Part shown: positions 1-6,225 of the stretch, piece after piece
Layout of the letters: every line of letters begins with the position of its first letter
How positions within the stretch are numbered: position 1 is the first letter of the stretch
Assembly (NCBI GenBank): GCA_020636215.1
Contig: JACJYG010000023.1
Location: forward strand, 1 to 17,950
Reading direction: 5' to 3'
From: Lewinellaceae bacterium
Lineage (GTDB): Bacteria; Bacteroidota; Bacteroidia; Chitinophagales; Saprospiraceae
DNA: 17,950 nt
The notes under the pieces: generated by a model
What the model was told of the DNA's origin: nothing
What the model saw: the letters and a program-made list of their open reading frames with translations, nothing else
The model's database searches: none
Translations under genes and position numbers: made by a program

Positions 1-618
1 CAGCTCTTTAATGAGGCAGCACGTCAGGTCCTCCGGATAATAGATATGGCTCTGAGGCACTTCAAACCAATAATTGCTCCGGACTGCAGCAGGCAGCTTC
101 CAGGCGTGTTCGGAGAGGTTGGTGCTGATGAGGACATAATGCCCGTACTTAGCGGCAATGTCGGCAATACGCCCAAGGTCATAGCTGACATCCTGGGGGG
201 AAGTGTAAGGGAAGAGAAAAGTTGTGGGCTCCTTTTCTTCTGCCAGGGAGGGAACCGGATTGGGATTACCGGCCCGCTCCACCCATTCTCTGGCTTTTAT
301 TCCTCTGTTTTCAAGAATTAATGCTGCCAAATGGCGAATGAGGTCATTTTTGTAAAATTCGAAATGGCCTCCGATGATCAGCAGGTGCTTTTCCAGAACC
401 TGGTTGAGCAGAAGCTCCGTAAACATCGGTGCAATGTATTCTCCCCTACTTTTATAGGGCTCCAGGTTGATCTCTGAAAATTGGGCGTGGGTGTAGACAT
501 ACGTCTTTTCCTCAATATTTATGTCACGCCCGGCGACATATTCTCCGGTCAGCGTTACCTCTTGTCCGCCAACAATACCACTTTCTTCTACATTGGGGTT
601 ATAGCTGGTTTGGGGCAT
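1..618 (-). CDS. Partial conflict-system-type protein with VAGRD tag and degraded P-loop region
   Basis: An open frame runs from an ATG at 618-616 to the left edge with no stop; 206 residues are visible and the C-terminus is missing. Seen: residues 13-36 form a glycine-rich tag (GEYVAGRDINIEEK) almost identical to the C-terminal tag of the upstream nucleosidase. Residues 60-110 (YIAPMFTELL, then LLIIGGHFEFYKN) have the layout seen before a STAND-type P-loop, but the Walker A pattern GxxxxGK[ST] is broken: the second glycine is Tyr and the Ser/Thr is Asn. A strand-like YVLISTN at 161-167 could be a sensor-1 strand. The start lies only 6 bases after the stop of the nucleosidase gene, so the two are very likely co-transcribed and translationally linked. 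Inference: an NTPase-like regulator or pseudo-NTPase of a conflict system. It could also be an unrelated fold; the missing C-terminus should carry the most informative domains. Confidence 0.6.
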   Translation of the reverse strand, partial: MPQTSYNPNVEESGIVGGQEVTLTGEYVAGRDINIEEKTYVYTHAQFSEINLEPYKSRGEYIAPMFTELLLNQVLEKHLLIIGGHFEFYKNDLIRHLAALILENRGIKAREWVERAGNPNPVPSLAEEKEPTTFLFPYTSPQDVSYDLGRIADIAAKYGHYVLISTNLSEHAWKLPAAVRSNYWFEVPQSHIYYPEDLTCCLIKEL

Positions 619-624
619 GGTTGC

Positions 625-1881
625 TTATTTTGATGGTGGTTGTTTCTTGATATTCAGGTCGCGCCCGGCGACATATTTTCCTTTTAAATGGACATCGCCA
701 TCATTGGTGACGATTCCAGCGTCATTGATTTTCTGTTGGATATCATCCCCCACCCGAAAATCCCCCCCCACATTAATATTACTCCCCTGCACCACATTCT
801 TACTATTGTTGATCGTCACGGTGTTGCCTGCAGCCCCTTTCGCTTCCGCCACTTTCAACAGGGCCTCAAGCTGCTGCCTCAGGCTGTCGTCCCCATCCAG
901 TTTTTTGCGTAGGGCGGAGCGGATAGCGCCCTGAGCCTGCTCCGGCTCATCTTCTGCTTCGATCTCTTCGATGAAAATGGGTTTGACCTGCTCCCAAATA
1001 TCCAAAATGGAGCCGTCGGCTGCTTGTCGGAACTCTTTGCCGATCTGCTTGATCGAATCCAACTTAAGGAGTGGGAAGAGGGTGGCGACGACCTCTTTCG
1101 CCAGTGTTTTCGCGTCCATGTTCTGTATTTTTAGGTTGGAAAGGTTCAGTTGATACAACAATTCAAACACAAAAGCAGCGGCATGGGCGGCCGCCCGGGG
1201 CTGGCTGGCCTGGTCGTGGGCGGCGTTCTTGCCGTCCAGCAGGTCGGAGATGCCGCGGATGTTGAGGGCGCTGATGTGGGGGTAGGCCGCTACAGCCCGG
1301 GCAAAGCCGATGGACTCCATCTCCAGCGCCAGGGTATCATTATAGTGGGCCTTGATGGTGCGGTAGGCTTCCGATCGGGTGGAGGTCACCACCTGGTCGC
1401 CTGAGGCGATGGGGCCAAAGTATACTTTGGGAAGAGGGGAAGTATGAGTGGGCAGGCGCTGCCGCCAGGCCCCGGAACGCTCCACCACCTTGGCCAGCTC
1501 GATCAGTTCCCGGCTGTAAGGCAGCACATTGGGGCGGCTGGAAAAACCCGCATCCGTCGATTTGCCGGCTTCGTAGCCGTAGGCTTGAGTACCGACTACG
1601 ACATCACCCACGACTACGTCCTTGACGCCACCGGCAATACCGGCCAGGATGATGATCTTGGGCTGGTATTGCCGGATGGCCCGCTCTGCCGCCAGCGCGA
1701 CTTCGTTGTTTCGGGAGCCTGTTTCCCGAAGTACGATGCGATATTGCTGATGCCCCCCCCGAAATGCCCCAACCGTATAGTACTGGCCTTCTTTCTGCTC
1801 TTCCCTGGGATGCTCCAAATGAGCTCGGATGGCGTTGTACTCGGCCGGGATCGGGCATAAAATTGCCACGTCCATTGGCAT
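625..1881 (-). CDS. MTA/SAH nucleosidase-like (PNP/UDP phosphorylase superfamily) protein with helical region and repetitive tag
   Basis: 418 residues. Residues 3-245 form a purine nucleosidase/phosphorylase domain: Glu14 in the first loop (IPAEYNA), the glycine loop AGIAGG at 80-85, a ribose-binding EMES with Met188 and Glu189, and the catalytic-type RGISD with Asp213. All expected active-site positions look intact, so hydrolysis of an N-glycosidic bond in a nucleoside or nucleotide is plausible; the substrate cannot be read from sequence. Residues 255-345 are helical and acidic. Residues 353-418 are a low-complexity tail with SKNVVQGSNI, GGDFRVGDD and YVAGRDLNI. Housekeeping MTA/SAH nucleosidases are about 230 residues, so the extra 170 residues argue for a specialised role; this superfamily is a known effector or processing domain in bacterial conflict systems. 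It lies in a minus-strand cluster, 79 bases after the HTH gene and 6 bases before the P-loop-like gene. Confidence 0.85.
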   Translation of the reverse strand: MPMDVAILCPIPAEYNAIRAHLEHPREEQKEGQYYTVGAFRGGHQQYRIVLRETGSRNNEVALAAERAIRQYQPKIIILAGIAGGVKDVVVGDVVVGTQAYGYEAGKSTDAGFSSRPNVLPYSRELIELAKVVERSGAWRQRLPTHTSPLPKVYFGPIASGDQVVTSTRSEAYRTIKAHYNDTLALEMESIGFARAVAAYPHISALNIRGISDLLDGKNAAHDQASQPRAAAHAAAFVFELLYQLNLSNLKIQNMDAKTLAKEVVATLFPLLKLDSIKQIGKEFRQAADGSILDIWEQVKPIFIEEIEAEDEPEQAQGAIRSALRKKLDGDDSLRQQLEALLKVAEAKGAAGNTVTINNSKNVVQGSNINVGGDFRVGDDIQQKINDAGIVTNDGDVHLKGKYVAGRDLNIKKQPPSK

Positions 1882-1960
1882 TGAATTTGAAAACTTTAAT
1901 ATCTGTTTTTTTTATAATTTCTCCAAATTGAACGGCTATAACATTGCGATTGTCCACGCC

Positions 1961-2260
1961 TTATTTATCCTGCTTCCGCAGCGCATTCCAAATGCTGCGG
2001 GGCGTCAGGTTAAAACGGCCGGCCAACTGCTCAACCGTCTGCGTTTTTTTATAGGCGTTTTTGGGGTACAGGTCTTTGAACAATTCCGTGATGGCGTACT
2101 GCCGTATGGTGCTGTTGTCGATCAGTTGCTGGTCGATCAGATAGGTGGTGAAGTTATCCAGCTTTTCCGGCAGACGGTGCGTGGCGCAATACTGCCGGAA
2201 ATTGTCGGCTAACTTTTTGCAGAAAATGTCGACCTCTTGCTTCCGGGTGGCCTGTTTCAT
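1961..2260 (-). CDS. Small helix-turn-helix protein, first gene of the nucleosidase cluster
   Basis: 99 residues, mostly helical and basic. Residues 74-95 (TVEQLAGRFNLTPRSIWNAL) fit a helix-turn-helix: a first helix, a turn at Gly81-Arg82-Phe83, and a recognition helix starting at Pro87. The N-terminal 70 residues resemble no family I can name. It is the first gene of a minus-strand cluster and sits opposite a divergent gene at 2767, so it is well placed to control its own operon or both. The 500-bp region upstream is full of inverted repeats that could be its targets. DNA binding is inferred from the C-terminal motif only; a small adaptor with a homeodomain-like fold is the alternative. The start at 2260 is the first ATG of the frame. 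Confidence 0.7.
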   Translation of the reverse strand: MKQATRKQEVDIFCKKLADNFRQYCATHRLPEKLDNFTTYLIDQQLIDNSTIRQYAITELFKDLYPKNAYKKTQTVEQLAGRFNLTPRSIWNALRKQDK

Positions 2261-2280
2261 AAGTAGGCTATTTTTGAAAA

Positions 2281-2441
2281 GGAGGCGGGATGCGCTCCAG
2301 TGCGTTAGTGGCTATTGGCTCCCGCCTCCATAGGTTGGAAGGTTTGCTTGCCGGCGGGCAGGGCCGCAGGGCGCAAACCGAAAATAATGTTCAAAAGGGC
2401 GATCCCTCATTTGGTGCTCAGGGGATTAAAGGCGGCGCCGC
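2281..2441 (-). other. Run of four inverted repeats in the presumed leader of the HTH operon
   Basis: Seen directly: GGAGGCGGGA (2281-2290) pairs perfectly with TCCCGCCTCC (2320-2329). GGTTTGC (2341-2347) pairs with GCAAACC (2373-2379). ATCCC (2402-2406) faces GGGGAT just downstream. GCGGCGCCGC (2432-2441) is a 10-bp palindrome. Read on the minus strand, the first hairpin is followed by TTTT and lies 20 bases before the HTH start codon, so it could act as an attenuator, a structured leader or an operator. No riboswitch class is recognised. Confidence 0.45.
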
Positions 2442-2488
2442 ATAAAGAGCGTTATTAAGAAATTAACAACGAGTTATTGCTTTTTGTA

Positions 2489-2505
2489 CTACTGAACTTC
2501 AGTAG
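2489..2505. promoter_or_regulatory. Perfect 17-base palindrome, candidate operator
   Basis: CTACTGAA-C-TTCAGTAG has two perfect 8-base arms around one central base. It lies between two divergent genes, one of which encodes an HTH protein. The half-site TACTGAA recurs nearby at 2728-2734 and 4311-4317. Operator function is inferred from symmetry and position only. Confidence 0.4.
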
Positions 2506-2766
2506 GAATACCTCAAATTTCCTCTTATTTTTCAGCGTATGCAAAGCGAAAAAAAGGGATTTCTCCACGGAAAATGAAGCATTTGGCGCCGTTTCTGCTG
2601 CATTTTTTTTTAGTTTATCATTGAAAACCAACTAGTTGTAATTTGAAGGCTTTGCTTCGTATTTCCTCACAGAAACTCAACCCGGATCAGGAATTTTCCT
2701 TTCAAAATTCAGTAATATTGTAAGGCTTACTGAAGAGGCAGCCCATTTCATTAAAACCGTTGGTGC

Positions 2767-4191
2767 ATGCAGAACAACAAGCTGATACAGGTGCTCAGGG
2801 CCCTTAAAAAGGAGGAAGTCCGGGCCTTTGGCAAGTACATCCAGGCCCTTTACGGGAACTACGAAGTGGCGCTGGGGCTTTTTGACTACCTAAAGGCCAA
2901 CCATCCGGCGCTGCAGGGCCCGAAGCTCGACAAAGATACCGTGGCGCGGAAGTTGCTTCCGCCAAGCGCCGAAAACCCGGCCAAGCGCATCCTCAACGAG
3001 TCCAGCCGCCTGTACAAATGGCTGGAGGAGTTTCTGCTGCTGGAGAAACTACGGGAAAAGGACAACCCTGCCCGGGAGATACTAATGGCTGAAATTTTCA
3101 GGGAACGCCAGCTTAGCCATTTGTTTTACCTTAAGGTAGCGGGCTTCGTCAGCGCCTGTGAGCAGAAAGCACCTGCGGACATCCGGGATATAGCTGACGC
3201 TCTCTATATGCAGCACCTCTGGTATTATTACTCCGACCCGGACGAAGGCCTGCACACCCGTGGGCAGGCTACCCTGCGCGGGCTGATGGAAACAGCCGAC
3301 AGCCTTTTCCTGGCCGCCAAGCTTCAGTATGGCGCCGAACTGTTGAACCGGGGAAACCTGCTGAAGGAAGATAACCTGCCCCGGCTGTGGCGGGAAGCCA
3401 AAAAAGAAATAGAACAGGCCCCGCATGGCCATGGTTTGCTGCAACAGGCCTTCTATCTGGCGGCGCAATTGCTGGAAGAAAAAGGCCTGCCCCAATACCA
3501 GCAACTGAAAGCCTTTTTTTCGGATAACCATCACCTGTTCTCCCTCGAAGTACAGCAAATACTCCAAGGGTACCTCATCAACCACGCCGCCCGGCGCATC
3601 AAACAGAGCGAATACAACTGGATAGAGGAAGCATTGAGCCTCTACGAATTCGGCATGTCCACCCAGATTCTCTTTGAAAACGGGCTTATCTCCTCTATCC
3701 GTTTCATCAATATTGTCAATCTGGCCTGCCATCAGGGCAAACTCGACTGGGCGGAAGCCTTCGTGGAAAAATGGAGCCCCTACCTGCGGCCCGGCCTGCG
3801 CCCCAATACCCAGGCTGTAGCCGAAGCCCTCATCCTTTTCGAGCGGGGCCGGTTCGGGGCCGTGCGCCAGAAGGTGAGCCAATGCCATAACCAGGACCCC
3901 TTACTGGAAGCCCGCCTCCGGGCTCTAATGGTGATGGCTATGGTGGAGGAAAAGGAGGAAGAAGGATTTATCCTGGATTATTGCCGGAACTACCGCGATT
4001 ACCTCCGGCGCAACAAGGTCATGGGTGAAAATACGGCGGAGGGTTTCTCCAACTTCGTGTCTGCCCTCATGAAATACATCAGGAACAGTGTCGGGCCGGA
4101 AAAACTGGCCGAAGAGGTCCATGCCTATCCTTATATTTTTTGTAAAACCTGGCTACTTCATAAAATCGGGAAGGGCGAAGTAGCCCGCTAA
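2767..4191 (+). CDS. Large all-helical protein, paralogue of the partial gene at the right edge of the window
   Basis: 474 residues, almost entirely alpha-helical, with no signal peptide or membrane segment. It opens with KLIQVLRALKKEEVRAFGKY, a helical N-terminal module. The middle and C-terminal parts look like irregular TPR-like helical pairs, such as ALILFERGRFGAVRQK at about 354-369. Residues 291-430 align by eye with residues 126-260 of the partial protein at 17017-17950: both have LY..G..TQ-L-EN, then R-.NI-NL, an aromatic/Trp helix, and a Y-RR..V-G ending. No catalytic motif is visible, so a scaffold or protein-binding role is the best guess. It is transcribed away from the HTH/nucleosidase cluster and converges on the adaptor/sensor pair. 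I do not recognise a named family. The ATG at 2767 is the first in frame. Confidence 0.8.
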   Translation: MQNNKLIQVLRALKKEEVRAFGKYIQALYGNYEVALGLFDYLKANHPALQGPKLDKDTVARKLLPPSAENPAKRILNESSRLYKWLEEFLLLEKLREKDNPAREILMAEIFRERQLSHLFYLKVAGFVSACEQKAPADIRDIADALYMQHLWYYYSDPDEGLHTRGQATLRGLMETADSLFLAAKLQYGAELLNRGNLLKEDNLPRLWREAKKEIEQAPHGHGLLQQAFYLAAQLLEEKGLPQYQQLKAFFSDNHHLFSLEVQQILQGYLINHAARRIKQSEYNWIEEALSLYEFGMSTQILFENGLISSIRFINIVNLACHQGKLDWAEAFVEKWSPYLRPGLRPNTQAVAEALILFERGRFGAVRQKVSQCHNQDPLLEARLRALMVMAMVEEKEEEGFILDYCRNYRDYLRRNKVMGENTAEGFSNFVSALMKYIRNSVGPEKLAEEVHAYPYIFCKTWLLHKIGKGEVAR

Positions 4192-4200
4192 AGGAGCCTC

Positions 4201-4304
4201 AAAAAACAAGTTGTCGGTGTCTGTGATCAGGCGAAGGCCGCAAGCCACTGAAATGGCTGAAGGGCATGCCTGGCCGCCGAAATGCACTGCGACAACTTTT
4301 TTTT
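4201..4304. terminator. Bidirectional terminator-like hairpin with a branched head
   Basis: AAGTTGTCG (4208-4216) pairs perfectly with CGACAACTT (4290-4298); one mismatch outward, an A run at 4201-4206 faces a T run ending at 4304. The stem lies just after the stop of the plus-strand gene, ends in eight T on that strand, and ends in six T on the other. The 73-base head contains a second hairpin, AGCCA-TGGCT (about 4243-4258). It sits between two convergent genes, as expected for a shared terminator, though the head is larger than usual. Confidence 0.55.
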
Positions 4305-4640
4305 GAACACTACTGAAGTGATTGCCTGCTTCGCCCTGAGCCTCACCTGTATGCACAGGCAAAGCCGCCCCTGCTCCGGTTGCAGTCGTTAAGGCATGAT
4401 AACATCCTCCACGATGAACTGGATGATCTGCAATAACAGCATCAGGTCCATTGCGTAATGAGTTTTTGGGTTGACTAATTTTTGGACCTGTCAAAGGTGG
4501 GCTAAAAGGCAGCGTTGATCAACTAATAAATTGATTTACAGTAGTTTACGTAAATTTTGTAAATTTTAGAAAAATTTCGGCGGGTGTTGAATGGTGGAGG
4601 CAAGCGATTATTCCACAGGGCCAACCTTCAACATCAGGAA
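4305..4640. other. Convergent intergenic stretch without a supportable gene
   Basis: Between the terminator-like hairpin and the stop of the HTH/sensor gene I see no convincing coding frame, RNA or repeat. A minus-strand open frame from 4494 crosses into the end of the plus-strand gene, but it starts without context and matches nothing. The last 110 bases are AT-rich with TTTAC/GTAAA inversions (about 4535-4570). Confidence 0.4.
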
Positions 4641-5576
4641 TCAGCCCTTTCCAGGGCCCGGCCCATGGAGAATCGGCCTGGCGCCTTTGGTGAGCAGTTG
4701 GAAGGAAGTCCAGTAGCGGCGGTAGAGGCTTGAGTCGGCAGCCCTGGAGAGCTGGATGACCGGGCAATCGGCCCGGCGGATGCCGTAGAGGTAAGGCGAA
4801 ACCATCATGTTGCCGTGGCGGGTTTCCCCGTCGACGATCAGGAAGTGGCAGTAGGGGAGGTGTTTGTATTGAAATACTTCCATTTTCCCGGGATGCTGCC
4901 CGGCGGAAAGCTCTTTCTGTATCCGGTGGAGGCGTTGGATGACTTCGCGGATGACTTCGCCCGACCTGGCCTCCTCGGGAAAAAAGGCGCTTCGGTCCTC
5001 GAAATACAGGCGGGCGGCGTTGCAGTCGGGGTCGAGCAGGTACAGTTTCAGGTTGACGCCCCGGCTCATCAGTTCTTCAATATGATTACGAAATTCATGA
5101 GCGCTTCTCGACAGAAAATAATCGGTAAAAGCATTGAGGCGGACGCCGAACTCGATGATCTCTTTCTGTGCCTTTTTCAGAAAAGCCACTTTGTCGGGTA
5201 TCGACAAGCGGCCGTCGGCGTGGAAGCGGAACGTTCCTTCTGGTTCTACCTCAAGGGTAGGGATAACCGTGGGCGCCCAACCGGATGGCAGGGCGGGTTC
5301 ATCAAAGCAGGAGCCCGCTTCATCAAAGTGGAGGCCCAATTCAGCGCGAATGATCTGGAGCATGGCCTCCCCTGCCGTGCGGAGCTTCTCTTTTCCCGCC
5401 TGTCTTTTTCCGCTGATGATATTGCTAAGGGTGGGCTTGGATACTTCAAACCCCAGCGCTGCCATCTTTTTCTGGATGTCGGTTTGTGAATAGCCTAACC
5501 GCTCATCCAGAAGCCGGTAGCCTTCCTGCACGATACGCTGGTTAATTTCTTTTCTGGGCGTTTTCATAGCCCTCAT
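4641..5576 (-). CDS. HTH protein with DUF5919/PLD-like C-terminal region
   Basis: 311 residues. Residues 29-57 form a Cro/C1-like helix-turn-helix (YSQTDIQKKM, then SKPTLSNIISGKR). Residues 126-300 resemble, from memory, the region called DUF5919 in HTH regulators of Actinobacteria: a helix with KKAQKEI, a strand, ELMSRGVNLKLYLLDPDCNA (169-188), a long helical insert, and a C-terminal VDGE / SPYLYGIRRADCPVIQL block. The spacing resembles a phospholipase-D fold, but the HxK motif is degraded: the equivalents before Asp249 are Tyr242 and His244, so it is more likely a ligand sensor than a nuclease. The start codon overlaps the stop of the adaptor gene in ATGA, which ties the two products together. 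A second ATG three codons in is an alternative start. Likely role: a regulator or signal receiver for the upstream adaptor; the ligand is unknown. Confidence 0.75.
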   Translation of the reverse strand: MRAMKTPRKEINQRIVQEGYRLLDERLGYSQTDIQKKMAALGFEVSKPTLSNIISGKRQAGKEKLRTAGEAMLQIIRAELGLHFDEAGSCFDEPALPSGWAPTVIPTLEVEPEGTFRFHADGRLSIPDKVAFLKKAQKEIIEFGVRLNAFTDYFLSRSAHEFRNHIEELMSRGVNLKLYLLDPDCNAARLYFEDRSAFFPEEARSGEVIREVIQRLHRIQKELSAGQHPGKMEVFQYKHLPYCHFLIVDGETRHGNMMVSPYLYGIRRADCPVIQLSRAADSSLYRRYWTSFQLLTKGARPILHGPGPGKG

Positions 5577-5980
5577 GCTTCCTCCTGCAGGCTCCTTGCT
5601 GCCTGCAGCAGGCTTTGAATGATCTGGTTTCTGCGAACAGTGGCATCGCTGTAGGCGATGGCGCCCAGGCGTTCTCTTTTATTGAGGTCCTGCCATTGAT
5701 TGGAAAGCATGTGCAGGCTGTCAGCCCAGTCTTCGTCTTGCCCCTCGGCCAGATCCAGCAATGCCTTAATGGCCGGTTCCACTTTGCCCCGGCTGATGAG
5801 CCTTCGAATATCTTCTAACTGCTCGGGGCTGGCCGGCCCGGTTTTTTTAGGTGGCGTGGAATGGTAATGGATATCTCCGATATGCACATTTTGCCCCTGA
5901 ATACTAGAGCCCTGAACGACATTTTTACTGTCCGAAATGTTGGCCTGCGGTTTGGCCTTCTCCGGTTCCTTTTCTACCAT
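5573..5980 (-). CDS. Small adaptor: VVQGS tag plus EAD11-like helical domain
   Basis: 135 residues. Residues 14-41 carry a tag, SDSKNVVQGSSIQGQNVHIGD, which shares SKNVVQGS-I with the tail of the nucleosidase 4 kb away on the same strand. Residues 56-132 are helical: IRRLISRGKVEPAIKALL, then a helix with LHMLSNQWQDLNKRERLG, then RRNQIIQSLLQAARSL. This matches, from memory, the plan of effector-associated domain 11, a small adaptor domain that joins effectors to NTPases in conflict systems. The product has no catalytic residues. The gene overlaps the HTH/sensor gene by four bases, so the two are almost certainly translated together. The start at 5980 lies 44 bases from the long palindrome at 6025-6173, which may carry or disrupt its promoter. 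Assignment to EAD11 rather than another EAD class is tentative. Confidence 0.7.
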   Translation of the reverse strand: MVEKEPEKAKPQANISDSKNVVQGSSIQGQNVHIGDIHYHSTPPKKTGPASPEQLEDIRRLISRGKVEPAIKALLDLAEGQDEDWADSLHMLSNQWQDLNKRERLGAIAYSDATVRRNQIIQSLLQAARSLQEEA

Positions 5981-6024
5981 GGCCTGCTGGTTTTTTGAAT
6001 CGGGTATAAGATAAGGCTTTTTTT

Positions 6025-6173
6025 AGAACGTGTTTAAATTTAGTTTTTCAGTTAATATGAGATGGATCTCAAAGCCGCGCGAGGCTCATTTTTCGGCGCA
6101 TACCTGGAAGGTACGTGCCGAAAAATAGCCGAAGCCCGGCAAAGAGAGACACTCATATTAGGTAAAACGTTCT
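6025..6173. mobile_element. 149-bp long imperfect palindrome, MITE-like
   Basis: The element begins AGAACGT (6025-6031) and ends ACGTTCT (6167-6173). Its two arms match through most of their length: TAATATGAG (6053-6061) faces CTCATATTA (6152-6160), and TTTTTCGGC (about 6089-6097) faces GCCGAAAAA (6117-6125), closing on a TACCT/AGGTA hairpin tip. There is no coding capacity. Full-length inverted symmetry is typical of miniature inverted-repeat elements. I see no clear target duplication; the flanks are T-rich. A large terminator or a structured RNA is the alternative. Confidence 0.55.
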
Positions 6174-6225
6174 TATTCGAAGCCTGTTGATAGAACAGGG
6201 CAATCGCATTTAAACAAACCGGAGC

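Larger units (their letters stand above)
2261..2766. other. Divergent intergenic region between the HTH gene and the helical-repeat gene
   Basis: 506 bp with no supportable gene. The half next to the HTH gene (2281-2441) is GC-rich and packed with inverted repeats, the other half is AT-rich. A palindrome sits at 2489-2505. A weak -7-like box, TAATATTG (one mismatch to TAnnTTTG), lies at 2713-2720, 46 bases before the plus-strand start, but I see no matching -33 TTTG. No clean promoter could be picked for the minus strand. Confidence 0.5.

Noticed and set aside
2281..2441. Retron-type msr-msd RNA for the hairpin cluster
   Set aside because: There is no reverse transcriptase anywhere in the window and the stem arrangement does not match a retron layout I know.
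3082..3888. 268-residue minus-strand open frame
   Set aside because: It is antisense to the 474-residue helical protein, which has a clear paralogue at the right edge.
4153..4494. 113-residue open frame on the minus strand, with a faint look of an IS66-type transposase segment (QPKNSLRNGPDAVIADHPVH)
   Set aside because: The resemblance covers too few residues, the frame crosses the terminator-like hairpin and the end of the convergent gene, and there is no flanking IS structure.
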